A DNA stretch of 64,000 bases, from NCBI GenBank assembly GCA_013334865.1, contig JAAXWS010000003.1, positions 104,477 through 168,476 of the forward strand. Direction: 5' to 3'. This DNA is from Chlorobiaceae bacterium. Its GTDB lineage: Bacteria; Bacteroidota; Chlorobiia; Chlorobiales; Chlorobiaceae. Shown here one piece after another: positions 9,689-19,149 of the stretch; position 1 is the first letter of the stretch, and the number at the start of each line of letters is the position of its first letter. The position numbers and the translations under genes are program-made. The notes beneath the pieces were generated by a model. It did no database searches and was not told the origin of the DNA. It was given only the letters and a program-made list of their open reading frames with translations.

Positions 9689-11842
9689 ATGTACTTCGAG
9701 CAGAGATTCATGAATATCATCAAGCATATACAGTCATCTTTCGCCAAAGGCACGAAAACATCCCGGCTCAACATCATTTATGCATCCCTGATCGGTGCAT
9801 CCGGGCATTTCACGCTCTATTTTGTCTACAGGTACGTTTTCAGCCTGCACTGGGAAAACCTACCGATCCGCCTGGTCGGCGTCTTTCTCTGTTGCGGATC
9901 GCTTTACCGTTTGATAAAACCCGACTTTTTAGGCAGGCACTTCGGCGTCTACTGGCATCTGATGCTTATTTACGTCCTTCCTTTCATCATCACACTTTTC
10001 GCCCTGAAGAACAATTTCGACGAGCCATGGACTTACTGGGAAATCTTCATGGTGTTCGTTCTCATATCGTTCGTCCCGAACTGGTCGATGTTCCTGTTCG
10101 ATCTTATCGCAGGAATCGTCGCCGCATTCGCGGCATACCTGCTTATAACGCCCATCACCGACCGATTTCAGACCGCGGCATTCGATCCGGGCCTGTACGG
10201 CATCGTCGTGGGCTTTTCCATTATAGCCGGATACCTGTTCAATTACAGTAACCTGCAAGGGTTGCGGGCTGAGGAACAACGCAAAGCCGAGGAAAAATAC
10301 TCCGCACTCGAAGCGCTGGCCGGAGGCATCGCCCACGAGATGCGCAATCCTCTCGGGCAGATAAGCCACAACCTCGACGAAATCACGCAGGAGATCCTGA
10401 CTGAACGATACGATGACAAGAGAGGACCGCTGGCCACCAAGGACCTCCAGGCCATCCGGCAACGGCTGACCCAAGCCAAGACCGCCGTGAACCGAGGCCT
10501 GCATATCATCGACATGACCCTCGAGAACTTCAGGAGCGAAGAGCTCTTCAGGCATGACTTCGCATCGTTATCGATAGCCGCAGCCACAAGAAAGGCAATA
10601 GACGAATACGGCTATGCCTCCGAGGAAGAGCGGGGCAAGATCGATCTTCAGGAGGGCGAAGACTTTATCTTCAGGGGTGACGAAAGCAGCTATATGTTCG
10701 TCATCTACAACCTGTTCCTCAACGCGTTCCATGTCCTGAGGGACCGGACGGACGGACGGATCCGCCTGCACTTCGAACCTGGCAAGGAGATGAACACCGT
10801 GATCGTCAGGGACAATGGCCCCGGCATTCCGCCTGAGTTCCTGAACAGGATTTTCGACCCGTTTTTTACATCTGGCAAGACGGGCGGGACCGGACTCGGC
10901 CTGGCCTTTTGCATTCGGGTGATGCGTTCATTCGGCGGGGATATCACGTGCAATTCAGAGCCCGGCAGGTTCACTGAATTCGTCCTGAGCTTCCCGGCGC
11001 TCGGCAAGGAGCTTATCGATGAGTTCGAAAAACACCTCTATGGCGCAAACAGGACACTCCTTGAAGGCAAAAAACTGCTGCTGGCCGGCAATGACAAAAG
11101 CCATCTTTCGCTCATCCGGCAGCAGCTCGCCCCCCTCGGCATGATAATCGACGAAGCCACGGACGGGGCTTCGGCCATGAACATCATCGCGACCGGGATG
11201 TACGACCTCATACTGGCTGACATCGAACTACCGATCCTCAACGCGGCAGAGCTCGCCTCAAGGATAACAGCCCGGGGCAAAGAGATTCCGGTCATCGCCT
11301 TTGCCGTGGGCAAAGATCCATCCGTGGGCAGAAAGATAGAGGAAAACCGGGGCATAGAAGCCCACATCTCCATGCCTCCGGTACTGTCGGAACTTCTCCA
11401 TGTACTCAAGTGCACCCTGGAAACCTCGAGGGGAGTCCTCAAGGGTTCGCTTGCGGGCAAAACCGTTCTGGTCGTGGATGACCTCGACTTCAACCGGAAG
11501 GTGATCACGTCGATGCTGGGCAGGCTCGACGTGACGATCCTGGAGGCTTCGAACGGCCAGGAGGCGCTCGAGCTCCTTGAAACCAACAAATGCGACCTGC
11601 TGGTCATGGACCTGAAAATGCCCGTGCTCGACGGGTTCGAGGCCACCAGGCGAGTTCGACGAGGCGACACGCCCTATCGCGACATCCCGATTCTTGGCCT
11701 GAGCGGCAACCTCGACAACAACTCGATGCAGATGGCCCGACTCTGCGGCATCAACGACTGCCTCATCAAGCCGGTAAAGTTGAAACTGTTCCTGCAGAAG
11801 GTCGGGTCAATGCTGAAGAGTGAAAAGCAGCAAGCGGCTTAA
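9689..11842 (+). CDS. CqsS/PhcS-like hybrid sensor histidine kinase
   Basis: A 717-residue membrane kinase. About six N-terminal helices (residues 28-187) lie without a large periplasmic loop, as in CqsS, LqsS and PhcS. HisKA has AGGIAHEMRNPLGQ with His216. The ATPase domain has DNGPGIPPEFLNRIFDPFF and GGTGLGLAFC, then the block RFTEFVLSFPALG that closely resembles V. cholerae CqsS. Two receiver domains follow. The first (about 460-575) keeps Asp511 but lacks the acidic pair and the lysine, so it looks degenerate. The second (about 590-708) is complete, with Asp597/598, Asp641 and Lys694 in NDCLIKPVK. It is 12 nt after the methyltransferase. ATG 9710 is an alternative start. A cognate DNA-binding regulator is not in the window. 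Confidence 0.82.
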   Translation: MYFEQRFMNIIKHIQSSFAKGTKTSRLNIIYASLIGASGHFTLYFVYRYVFSLHWENLPIRLVGVFLCCGSLYRLIKPDFLGRHFGVYWHLMLIYVLPFIITLFALKNNFDEPWTYWEIFMVFVLISFVPNWSMFLFDLIAGIVAAFAAYLLITPITDRFQTAAFDPGLYGIVVGFSIIAGYLFNYSNLQGLRAEEQRKAEEKYSALEALAGGIAHEMRNPLGQISHNLDEITQEILTERYDDKRGPLATKDLQAIRQRLTQAKTAVNRGLHIIDMTLENFRSEELFRHDFASLSIAAATRKAIDEYGYASEEERGKIDLQEGEDFIFRGDESSYMFVIYNLFLNAFHVLRDRTDGRIRLHFEPGKEMNTVIVRDNGPGIPPEFLNRIFDPFFTSGKTGGTGLGLAFCIRVMRSFGGDITCNSEPGRFTEFVLSFPALGKELIDEFEKHLYGANRTLLEGKKLLLAGNDKSHLSLIRQQLAPLGMIIDEATDGASAMNIIATGMYDLILADIELPILNAAELASRITARGKEIPVIAFAVGKDPSVGRKIEENRGIEAHISMPPVLSELLHVLKCTLETSRGVLKGSLAGKTVLVVDDLDFNRKVITSMLGRLDVTILEASNGQEALELLETNKCDLLVMDLKMPVLDGFEATRRVRRGDTPYRDIPILGLSGNLDNNSMQMARLCGINDCLIKPVKLKLFLQKVGSMLKSEKQQAA

Positions 11843-11918
11843 GGTGCCGTGGAACCATTCGACAGCCCTGGGATCGCCAGTCATGGACCAAAGGGCCGGA
11901 TGATACTCTGGAGTCAAT

Positions 11919-12983
11919 TCAGGCTCCTCGCCCCTCGAGGATGGCCTTGATACGGGCTTCGAGCTCGTCGACTTTCTCCTTCAGGGCCCCAAGCCCGCGA
12001 ATCTGGGCCTCCTGACGAAGCTGGTCGCGCATCGGCTGCGCCGGCACGCCCCTGATTGCGAGTCCCGGCTCGGTGAAACTCTTGGAAATTCCCGCCTTTG
12101 CGGCAATGGAGGTCCTGTCGGCGATCTCGAGATGCCCGGCAAAACCTGCCTGCCCTCCGATGAGGCACTGGCGGCCTATCTTGACGCTGCCCGAGATCCC
12201 TGCCTGCGAAGCGATAACCGTGTCCTCACCGATGCGGCAGTTGTGTGCGATCTGTACGAGGTTGTCGATCTTGGCCCCCTTGCAGACGACGGTCTTCCCC
12301 ATCGTTGCACGGTCGATGGTGGTGTTGGCGCCGATCTCGACGTCGTCCTCGATCTGTACGGTGCCCATCTGCGGGATCTTGATGTAGGATCCATCCTTCT
12401 GGGGAGCGAAGCCGAAGCCGTCTGCCCCGATCACCGTGCCGCTATGCACGATGACCCGGTCGCCGATCACGGTGCCGTCGTAGCAGGTAACCTGCGGATA
12501 GAGTACGCAGCCGTTGCCGATCTTGACATCATGCATCAGTACCGTGTTCGGGCCGATCACGGTGTCGTCGCCGATGGTGCAGCGTTCGCCTATGACCGCA
12601 TGCTCGCCGATGGAGACGTTCCTGCCGAGCCTGGCCGTCGGAGCCACGGAGGCCGAAGCGGCCACCCCGGGAGCGGCGATCCGGCGTTCGCCGGCGAACT
12701 TCTGGAGCACGAACACGAATGCGGTGTAAGGATCCTTGACCTTGAGGAAGCTCCGCCCGTCAGATCCGTCGCCGACCGGCGCATCGAGATGGACGATCAG
12801 CAGCGAAGCCTTGGCATCACCGAGGAAACGGTAATATTTTTCATTGGCCACGAAGCTGACCTGTCCGGAACCGGCATCCTCGATCTTGGCGGGGCCGGTA
12901 ATCACGACACCACCGTCTCCCACCAGTTCGACAGGATGGAAAAATTGCTCGAGAAGGCTTTTGATATCCTGGATAGTCATCAT
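11919..12983 (-). CDS. lpxD: UDP-3-O-acylglucosamine N-acyltransferase
   Basis: Third enzyme of lipid A synthesis: adds the N-linked acyl chain to UDP-3-O-acyl-glucosamine. The 354-residue protein has the LpxD N-terminal uridine-binding domain (about 1-105, with ISFV-like [11 protein letters not shown]). A left-handed beta-helix of hexapeptide repeats follows (about 110-320), including the hallmark [11 protein letters not shown] and [10 protein letters not shown] with the catalytic-histidine region. A C-terminal helix ([18 protein letters not shown]) forms the trimer cap. I start at the ATGATG at 12983; the frame remains open far upstream but overlaps prs on the other strand. It is divergent from prs. 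Confidence 0.93.
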   Translation of the reverse strand: MMTIQDIKSLLEQFFHPVELVGDGGVVITGPAKIEDAGSGQVSFVANEKYYRFLGDAKASLLIVHLDAPVGDGSDGRSFLKVKDPYTAFVFVLQKFAGERRIAAPGVAASASVAPTARLGRNVSIGEHAVIGERCTIGDDTVIGPNTVLMHDVKIGNGCVLYPQVTCYDGTVIGDRVIVHSGTVIGADGFGFAPQKDGSYIKIPQMGTVQIEDDVEIGANTTIDRATMGKTVVCKGAKIDNLVQIAHNCRIGEDTVIASQAGISGSVKIGRQCLIGGQAGFAGHLEIADRTSIAAKAGISKSFTEPGLAIRGVPAQPMRDQLRQEAQIRGLGALKEKVDELEARIKAILEGRGA

Positions 12984-13036
12984 GTGGAGGGTACCGGAAG
13001 AGGCAGAAAATTTACTGATAATTTTAAAACCGATTT

Positions 13037-13044
13037 CGTATATT
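13037..13044 (+). promoter_or_regulatory. Candidate -10 element for prs
   Basis: CGTATATT in the lpxD-prs divergent region, the same octamer found before several other genes in the window. No convincing -35 hexamer is seen, and the element is 101 nt from the prs ATG, further than the 36-42 nt at other genes. Confidence 0.4.
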
Positions 13045-13145
13045 CGAAATCCGTAACCGAAGGGAGCAAATCCACGGTTTCCGGCGGTCGGTGACCGAAG
13101 ATGCAGGCGTAATATAACTCGTTTCATCAGAAAAAGCAGTGAGCG

Positions 13146-14117
13146 ATGGAAACACCCATTAAAATTTTCGCAGGACGCAGCAACCCGGGACTGGCTGAAA
13201 AAATCGCCGATTATCTCGGAATGCCCCTGTGCGACGCCAAGGTCGAGAACTTCTCCGACGGTGAGATTTCGGTCAACTACTTCGAGTCCATCCGCGGCTC
13301 CGACCTCTTCATCATCCAGTCGACCAACCCTCCTGCCGACAACCTCATGGAGCTGCTGATCATGATCGACGCCGCAAAGCGTTCGTCGGCAGCAAGGATC
13401 ACCGCCGTCATGCCCTACTACGGTTATGCCAGGCAGGACAGGAAGGACAAGCCCCGCGTAGCCATCACCGCCAAGCTCGTCGCCAACCTCCTGACCCAGG
13501 CAGGTGCCGACAGGATCCTGACCATGGACCTGCACGCGCCCCAGATCCAGGGCTTTTTCGATATTCCGTTCGACCACCTCTATTCGAGCGTGGTCCTCAT
13601 CGACCATGTCAAGAACATGGACATCGCCGACAACCTGGTGGTCGCATCGCCCGACGTGGGCGGCGTGAAGCTGGCCAGGAAGTTCGCCGCTGAACTCGGC
13701 ACCGACCTGGTGATCGTGGACAAACGCCGTCCGAAAGCCAACGTTGCAGAGGTGATGAACATCATCGGCGACGTCAGGGGGCGCAACGTACTGCTCGTCG
13801 ACGACATGATCGACACTGCTGGTACGCTGGTCAATGCCGCGAAGGCCATCAAGGAGGCCGGCGGCCTGAAAATCTACGCCGCCGCAACGCACCCGATCCT
13901 TTCGGGCCCTGCGATCGAGCGCATCAACAGCTCCGTGCTGGAACGGGTGATCGTCACCGACTCGCTGGTTTCGGACCACGATGACTCCCCCAAACTCGAG
14001 ATCGTCACCATCAGCAACCTCCTGGGCGAAGCCATCAAAAGGATCTACGACGGGGAATCGGTCAGCTACCTGTTCGACAGCAAGAACATCACGAAAAAGA
14101 TTACCAATCATCATTAA
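13146..14117 (+). CDS. prs: Ribose-phosphate pyrophosphokinase
   Basis: Makes PRPP from ribose-5-phosphate and ATP for nucleotide, His and Trp synthesis. The 323-residue protein starts with [20 protein letters not shown]. It has the flexible-loop motif [24 protein letters not shown], the divalent-metal/active-site region [21 protein letters not shown], and the PRPP-binding loop [17 protein letters not shown]. All catalytic landmarks are intact. rplY follows by 38 nt, an arrangement common in bacteria. Confidence 0.97.
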   Translation: METPIKIFAGRSNPGLAEKIADYLGMPLCDAKVENFSDGEISVNYFESIRGSDLFIIQSTNPPADNLMELLIMIDAAKRSSAARITAVMPYYGYARQDRKDKPRVAITAKLVANLLTQAGADRILTMDLHAPQIQGFFDIPFDHLYSSVVLIDHVKNMDIADNLVVASPDVGGVKLARKFAAELGTDLVIVDKRRPKANVAEVMNIIGDVRGRNVLLVDDMIDTAGTLVNAAKAIKEAGGLKIYAAATHPILSGPAIERINSSVLERVIVTDSLVSDHDDSPKLEIVTISNLLGEAIKRIYDGESVSYLFDSKNITKKITNHH

Positions 14118-14155
14118 TCATAAGAGTCAACAGTCAAAGGAGATAGAGGAATAGT

Positions 14156-14758
14156 ATGGAAACACGAGCATTGTCTGTCAACATCCGCGAGGCGAAGAAG
14201 AAAGAGGCCGAAAAACTCCGCCGCGCCGGCAGGGTTCCCGCAGTCGTCTACCATAAAGGCGAAGAGACCGTCTCCATCAGCGTCGACGAGATGGCACTGA
14301 CCAAGCTGGTCCACTCTGCCGAGTCGCACCTGATCGACCTTCAGTACCCCGACGGGAAATCCACCCGTTCGTTCATCAAGGACCTGCAGTTCGACCCCGT
14401 GTCCGACAGGGTCATCCATGCCGATTTCCAGCTCTTCTCCGCCGATGAGGTCGTAGAGATGGAAGTGCCGACCCACTTCGAGGGCGAGTGCCCCGGCATC
14501 AAGATCGGCGGTGGAAAGCTCCAGGTCAACCTGCACGCCGTCACCCTGAAAGGCAAGCCGGAAGATATGCCGGAGCACTTCACGATCGACATCAGCAGCC
14601 TTGAGCTCGGCCACACCCTGCACATCCGCGACCTGAAACTCGGCGCACTGGAAGGAAAGGTGACCATTCTCGGCGATATCGACGCACCGGTCGTTTCGAT
14701 CATTGCTCCCAGGAAAGAGGTCGAAGCCGCTGCTGAAGAGGCTCCTGCACAGGCCTGA
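14156..14758 (+). CDS. rplY: 50S ribosomal protein L25 (Ctc form)
   Basis: A 5S rRNA-binding ribosomal protein of the long Ctc type (200 residues). The N-terminal L25 beta-barrel (about 5-95) includes the landmark REAKKKEAEKLRRAGRVPAVVYHKG and SFIKDLQFDPVSDRVIHADF. The C-terminal TL5/Ctc domain (about 100-190) follows, and the tail is an acidic Glu/Ala-rich extension ending AEEAPAQA. It is probably co-transcribed with prs and is followed by a strong terminator. Confidence 0.95.
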   Translation: METRALSVNIREAKKKEAEKLRRAGRVPAVVYHKGEETVSISVDEMALTKLVHSAESHLIDLQYPDGKSTRSFIKDLQFDPVSDRVIHADFQLFSADEVVEMEVPTHFEGECPGIKIGGGKLQVNLHAVTLKGKPEDMPEHFTIDISSLELGHTLHIRDLKLGALEGKVTILGDIDAPVVSIIAPRKEVEAAAEEAPAQA

Positions 14759-14790
14759 TCATCATCCCGGCAACCATGCCGTGAAATTTC

Positions 14791-14825
14791 AAGCTGCCTT
14801 TCCCAGGGAAAGGCAGCTTTTTTTA
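14791..14825 (+). terminator. Rho-independent terminator after rplY
   Basis: Perfectly complementary arms AAGCTGCCTTTCCC (14791-14804) and GGGAAAGGCAGCTT (14806-14819), with a tight turn and then a run of T. It ends the prs-rplY transcript. Confidence 0.92.
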
Positions 14826-14909
14826 TGTCCGGCCGCTTGTTTTCAACCTGCGACTATCGTTTATATTAAGGGACACTTTCACCACGTACTCCCTATTCGA
14901 CGAGCCCTT

Positions 14910-16397
14910 GTGAAGCTACCTGACGAACAGAAGATCCCGATCCTGTACCGCATCCTGCCCGGAGTCGGCCTGCTCGCCGCAGGGAAGAAAGCCCCCGGAC
15001 TGTTCTATCTGCTGTCGTTCACGGCGTTCGCCGTGCTGTTCGCATTCAGATTCGACCTCTTCCTGATCAGCGTCCGTTCACTCGGCACGGGTTCCATCCT
15101 GATCGCAGTCTCTCCGGATAATTTCCGCCAGGTCTTCACTCCTGAGCTTCTGGAGTTCTGGGTCGCCGCCCTGTACATCCTCGCCGTCCCGCTCCTCCTC
15201 GCCATCTTCTCCCTGCGCTCGTACCGGAGAACGCTGGCTGAAAAGGCCGGATCGCCGTCGGGCGAGCTCAGCCTCTGGCAACTCGGCATGCGATCATTCC
15301 GCCGCAACGCCATTCCCGTCGTCGCCTCGACCGTCATCTTCGTGCTTTATTCGGTCGCGTTCCTCGCCCCGTTCCTTGCCCCGTTCAGCCCGTACGACCA
15401 GCAGGACTTCCTCGTCACGGCCTACCAGCCGCCGCTCTCGAGGCTCGATGCCCTCATGCTCATGCAGAAGCGTACGGGCATGATCCCTCTGAGGACCGGA
15501 AGCGACAACGCATCCCGTCTGACCAACGCCCTGATCACCGACGTGCAGCGCCTGAAATCCCGAAACCACGACTACAGCCTGAAATTCGTCGACAGCTACC
15601 GGGTGGAGAGCGACACCATCCACTTCCGTCAGGGGATACGTGAGCGCAGCCTCCCGCTGAGCCAGCTCCACAGCCAGACGGGCAGGTACACGGCGGACGG
15701 GCGCCCGGGATTCGTCGTATCGAGAACCTTCCTGCTCGGTACCGACCAGTACGGGCGCGACATTTTCAGCAGGGTCCTTTACGGCTCGAGGATATCCCTC
15801 TCCATCGGGTTCCTGGTGGTCCTCATCTCGGTCACCCTCGGTACGGTGATCGGCGTGTCTTCCGGTTATTTCGGCGGCTGGGCGGACAACGTCATGATGC
15901 GTCTCGTCGACGTCCTGATCGCATTTCCAGCCCTCTTCCTCATCCTGATCATCATCGCCACCTTCGGGAACTCGATCTACCTGATCGTCATCACCCTCTC
16001 CTTCACCGGCTGGATGGGCGTGGCACGTATCGTCAGAGGACAGGTGCTCTCCCTGAAAGAGCAGGAGTTCATCCTTGCGGCCAGGTCGCTGGGCCTGTCG
16101 AACCTGCGGATCATCTTCCGACACCTTGTGCCCAACGCCCTGACCCCGGTCATCGTCGCGGCAACCCTGAGGATCGGCAGCATCATCCTCACCGAGGCCG
16201 GCCTCTCCTTCCTCGGCCTTGGCGTCCAGCCGCCGACCCCAAGCTGGGGCAACATCATCAACGAAGGCCGCGACAGCCTGTTGAACCACTGGTGGATATC
16301 GACATTCCCCGGCATCGCCATCCTCTCGACGGTGGTCTGCTTCAACCTGATCGGCGACGGCGTACGCGACGCCCTCGACCCGAGAATGCGCAACTGA
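14910..16397 (+). CDS. Oligopeptide ABC transporter permease (OppC/DppC type)
   Basis: Inner-membrane permease of about 495 residues, longer than usual OppC (about 300). A hydrophobic N-terminal part (about 1-110) has two to three helices. An OppC_N-type helix (VVASTVIFVLYSVAFLAPFLAPFSPYD) comes next, then a long soluble insertion (about 165-270). The BPD_transp_1 core follows from LLGTDQYGRDIFSRVLYGSR, with the EAA loop AARSLGLSNLRIIFRHLVPNAL and the terminal GDGVRDALDPRMRN. I start at GTG 14910, since the frame upstream runs through the rplY terminator. The cognate OppB, OppD/F and binding protein are not in the window. Confidence 0.82.
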   Translation: MKLPDEQKIPILYRILPGVGLLAAGKKAPGLFYLLSFTAFAVLFAFRFDLFLISVRSLGTGSILIAVSPDNFRQVFTPELLEFWVAALYILAVPLLLAIFSLRSYRRTLAEKAGSPSGELSLWQLGMRSFRRNAIPVVASTVIFVLYSVAFLAPFLAPFSPYDQQDFLVTAYQPPLSRLDALMLMQKRTGMIPLRTGSDNASRLTNALITDVQRLKSRNHDYSLKFVDSYRVESDTIHFRQGIRERSLPLSQLHSQTGRYTADGRPGFVVSRTFLLGTDQYGRDIFSRVLYGSRISLSIGFLVVLISVTLGTVIGVSSGYFGGWADNVMMRLVDVLIAFPALFLILIIIATFGNSIYLIVITLSFTGWMGVARIVRGQVLSLKEQEFILAARSLGLSNLRIIFRHLVPNALTPVIVAATLRIGSIILTEAGLSFLGLGVQPPTPSWGNIINEGRDSLLNHWWISTFPGIAILSTVVCFNLIGDGVRDALDPRMRN

Positions 16398-16550
16398 TGG
16401 CTTCAACCATGCACGGAGAACCGGCCATCCGGCAAACGCCTGGCAGCATCTACCTCCACAGGAGGCCTGCCCCAGTCGCTGCATGTCGGACCGGTACTGA
16501 AGTACCCGATGCTGCAGCAGGCCTGACAAGGTGACACAAAAGAAAAGCGA

Positions 16551-16823
16551 GTGAAAAAACAGAAACAGCTCGACCTGCTCGAGGCCGCCATAGCCGACCT
16601 GGGTTTCAGGCTCAGGTACGAAAAGGGCAGCTTCATCGGCGGCGACTGCCGGGTAAAGGAGAACCGCGTCGTGGTGGTCAACCGGTTCCTGCCCATCGAA
16701 GGCAAGATCGCCACCATCGCCTCGGTGATCCGCAAGATCAACCCGCCAGGGCTCTCCCCCGAAGTTGCAAGGATCATCGACGCCCTCGCCACCGCCGACC
16801 TGTTCAACAGCCGCGAGGCTTGA
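16551..16823 (+). CDS. Small conserved-looking protein of unknown function
   Basis: A 90-residue protein with a GTG start: VKKQKQLDLLEAAIADLGF, then RLRYEKGSFIGGDCRVKENRVVVVNRFLPIEGKI, then a helical C-terminus. The strand-rich centre and balanced composition look like a real protein. Similar short proteins occur in Chlorobi genomes. It has one cysteine and no signal peptide or membrane segment. It converges with comEC, whose stop lies 15 nt beyond its own. I do not recognise a function. Confidence 0.65.
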   Translation: MKKQKQLDLLEAAIADLGFRLRYEKGSFIGGDCRVKENRVVVVNRFLPIEGKIATIASVIRKINPPGLSPEVARIIDALATADLFNSREA

Positions 16824-16838
16824 ACCGTACAAGCCATC

Positions 16839-19037
16839 TCAGAACCGTGCCTGCGCGCTCCTGGAACGAACGGACACGCCTTTATGCGTCGCCGCATACC
16901 GTTGCAGCACCTCCCGCTGTGCCGCCGTCATGAACGGCCCCGGGACCAGAAGCACCCTGCCGGGCCTTGCCGAATCGATCCATGCGTCGAGCTGGCGCCA
17001 CTGCTTCCCCGTAAACCGGTATATCCAGATCATTGCCACGTCAGCCCTCCCGGCAGGAACCTCCATCAGCCTCCCCATGCCGGAAGCCAGCAGCAGGGAG
17101 CGACGCCGGCTGTCGATCCTCACCACCCTGTCGGCAAGCCTCGTCACGACCACCGACCGAAGCACCAGCACCCGCCCGCCGGACTCGAGACGGCACGGCA
17201 CAGGCGCAGCATGCACGACGGTATCGGGCGAGAACACCCCGACCACTGCACGGGGACGGCCAAATCCCCAGGCATCGGCCTGGCGCAGGATCCTCGGCCA
17301 GGCTCGGCCCGTTCGTCCAGCATCCACCACGATCGTCTCGCTTCCTGACGAGAAGAGGACGGCAAGCTCCCTGCCGAGATTCACCGTCAGGATGCCTGGA
17401 GCAACAGGCACGGGCCGTGCCACTTCCCGCCAGAGGAGAAGGTTCGTCCCGACGAGCAGGGTGAGCAGCGCCCTGCCCCAAGCCCGGCGTCGGAGGAAAA
17501 TGAGCAGGACTGCGACCGAGGCATAGAAGACCGCGACCTCGAACATGTCGGGCCGCAGTTCGATGCTCGACATGGGCATCCGGCTGAACAGTATCGTGAA
17601 GAAGAGCGTCAGCTTCGCGAAAGCCCACGAACTCAGGGCGAAGAGCGAGGCTGGCCATGCGGCAAGGCCGTGGGAAGCGAAGAGCGGAAGGGCCGAGTAC
17701 ATCGCAAGGTTCGAGAAGAAAACCACCGGAAGGTTTGCCACGATGCCCGAAATGGAAAACGTGCCGAAGATGAGGGCGATCAGCGGCCCGACCCCGGCCA
17801 TTGCCGAAACACCGACGCAAAAGGCGCTCCACACCCCCGACATCACCTGCCGGGCAAGCCCGCCGCCAGCGGGAAGCAGTCGGGACAGTTGCGGGTGGAG
17901 GACAAGGATGCCGGCGACCGCGCCGTTTGTCATCAGAAAACCGGCGTTGAACAGGTCGAACGGATCGAACAGGAGGATCATGAGGTCCGACACCGCCAGG
18001 GAGTTCATGGCATAGGTTTTCCTGCCAAGCACTCCGCCCCCGATCATGACAGCCGACATGATGGCTGCACGCCGAATCGACGGGGCGTTGCCGGTGACAA
18101 AGCTGTACGTGGCAAGCGCCGCCACCAGCAGCGTGAAAGCGGCCCACCGCCCGGCATACGTCACCCTGAGACGCTGCAGGAACAGGTTCACGGCAAGGGC
18201 CAGCAGGGCGACATGCAGCCCGGAAACGGCGACGACATGCGCGGTACCGGTACGCCTGAACGCATCGTTCAGCTCCTCGGGCAGCAGCTCCTGCTCACCA
18301 AGGATCATCCCCTTGACGAACTGCCGTTCCCGCCCGGGCGGGAACCGGTCGTCAATACTTTCCGCGAGGTAGCGCCTCACCGGGTTGACCACCGCGCCGA
18401 AAACTCCTCCTGCCTTGCCGGGGGCCTCCCTGAGCAGGCACCACGACCCCGGGCAGAACACCTGAACATGGAACTGACGGAAACGGGCATGCCTCCGCTG
18501 ATCGTACTCCCCAAGGTTCGCGGCCGGCGCGATCAGCCCAAGGCGCCCCTTGACGCGCACAAACTCCTCCTCTTCGACCGTGAAAGCGCTGCCCGGCGGC
18601 AATTTCGCGTAAATCTGCGCCCGATCGTCGATGCGCCAGTGCCTGCCGTCCCGGAACACCTCCTGCACCCGAAGCCTGAAAGCGAGGCCTCCGCGGGCGG
18701 CCTCCGGCCGGCCGTCTACCACCCCGGAAAGGATGGCCTCCTTACCGGCCAGCGAAATCAGCGAAGGCGATGGAACGAAAGCGAAGCGGCTTGACGCATG
18801 CAGGGCGAATGCCGCGGTGACGGCGAGAAGGTAGAGCAGGACGAGCGGCGTGGCGACCCTGTCCCCGGTGCGACGAAAGCGGCCCACGAGGAGGGCGACG
18901 ATGATCGCGAGGGCGGCCGCCAGGAACAGCGCGAGCCATGCCGAAGGTGCCACCGGCGCGGAGTCGGCGATGAGGATGCCGGCGACGGCGCAGGCGAAGA
19001 GGCGCACCGCAGGCAGGAAGGAAAGGAAATTCCGCAT
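16839..19037 (-). CDS. comEC: ComEC/Rec2 family DNA-uptake channel protein with degenerate C-terminal domain
   Basis: A 732-residue inner-membrane protein. An N-terminal DUF4131 region (about 5-200) leads into the Competence domain (about 215-500), with the signature FRRTGTAHVVAVSGLHVALL and RRAAIMSAVMIGGGVLGR. About ten helices are visible. The C-terminal part (about 550-732) lies where ComEC normally has a metallo-beta-lactamase-like nuclease. It keeps the strand pattern (ILTVNLGRELAVLFSSGSETIVVDAG) but has no HxHxDH metal motif (the equivalent segment is VVGVFSPDTVVHAAP). It may translocate single-stranded DNA without degrading the other strand. It is divergent from metF. Confidence 0.85.
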   Translation of the reverse strand: MRNFLSFLPAVRLFACAVAGILIADSAPVAPSAWLALFLAAALAIIVALLVGRFRRTGDRVATPLVLLYLLAVTAAFALHASSRFAFVPSPSLISLAGKEAILSGVVDGRPEAARGGLAFRLRVQEVFRDGRHWRIDDRAQIYAKLPPGSAFTVEEEEFVRVKGRLGLIAPAANLGEYDQRRHARFRQFHVQVFCPGSWCLLREAPGKAGGVFGAVVNPVRRYLAESIDDRFPPGRERQFVKGMILGEQELLPEELNDAFRRTGTAHVVAVSGLHVALLALAVNLFLQRLRVTYAGRWAAFTLLVAALATYSFVTGNAPSIRRAAIMSAVMIGGGVLGRKTYAMNSLAVSDLMILLFDPFDLFNAGFLMTNGAVAGILVLHPQLSRLLPAGGGLARQVMSGVWSAFCVGVSAMAGVGPLIALIFGTFSISGIVANLPVVFFSNLAMYSALPLFASHGLAAWPASLFALSSWAFAKLTLFFTILFSRMPMSSIELRPDMFEVAVFYASVAVLLIFLRRRAWGRALLTLLVGTNLLLWREVARPVPVAPGILTVNLGRELAVLFSSGSETIVVDAGRTGRAWPRILRQADAWGFGRPRAVVGVFSPDTVVHAAPVPCRLESGGRVLVLRSVVVTRLADRVVRIDSRRRSLLLASGMGRLMEVPAGRADVAMIWIYRFTGKQWRQLDAWIDSARPGRVLLVPGPFMTAAQREVLQRYAATHKGVSVRSRSAQARF

Positions 19038-19105
19038 GTCGGGGGAACCGCGGTTAGTCCCGTTTTATTCCTTAAATTAGCCAGCACATTGTTTCGGGCA
19101 CCTTT

Positions 19106-19113
19106 AGTATATT
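19106..19113 (+). promoter_or_regulatory. Candidate -10 element for metF
   Basis: AGTATATT, ending 36 nt before the metF ATG; one of a set of similarly placed octamers in this window. Confidence 0.5.
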
Positions 19114-19149
19114 CATTTTTTTTATCAACGCCATTAACCATAGAGACGA

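Noticed and set aside
8609..11842. Typical CqsA/CqsS alpha-hydroxyketone system
   Set aside because: The sensor resembles CqsS, but the linked enzyme is a SAM methyltransferase with no PLP (CqsA-type) features, so a PhcB-type assignment fits better.
12984..14114. N-terminal extension of lpxD on the minus strand across prs
   Set aside because: LpxD starts at [15 protein letters not shown]; the upstream frame lies antisense to prs and has no motif.
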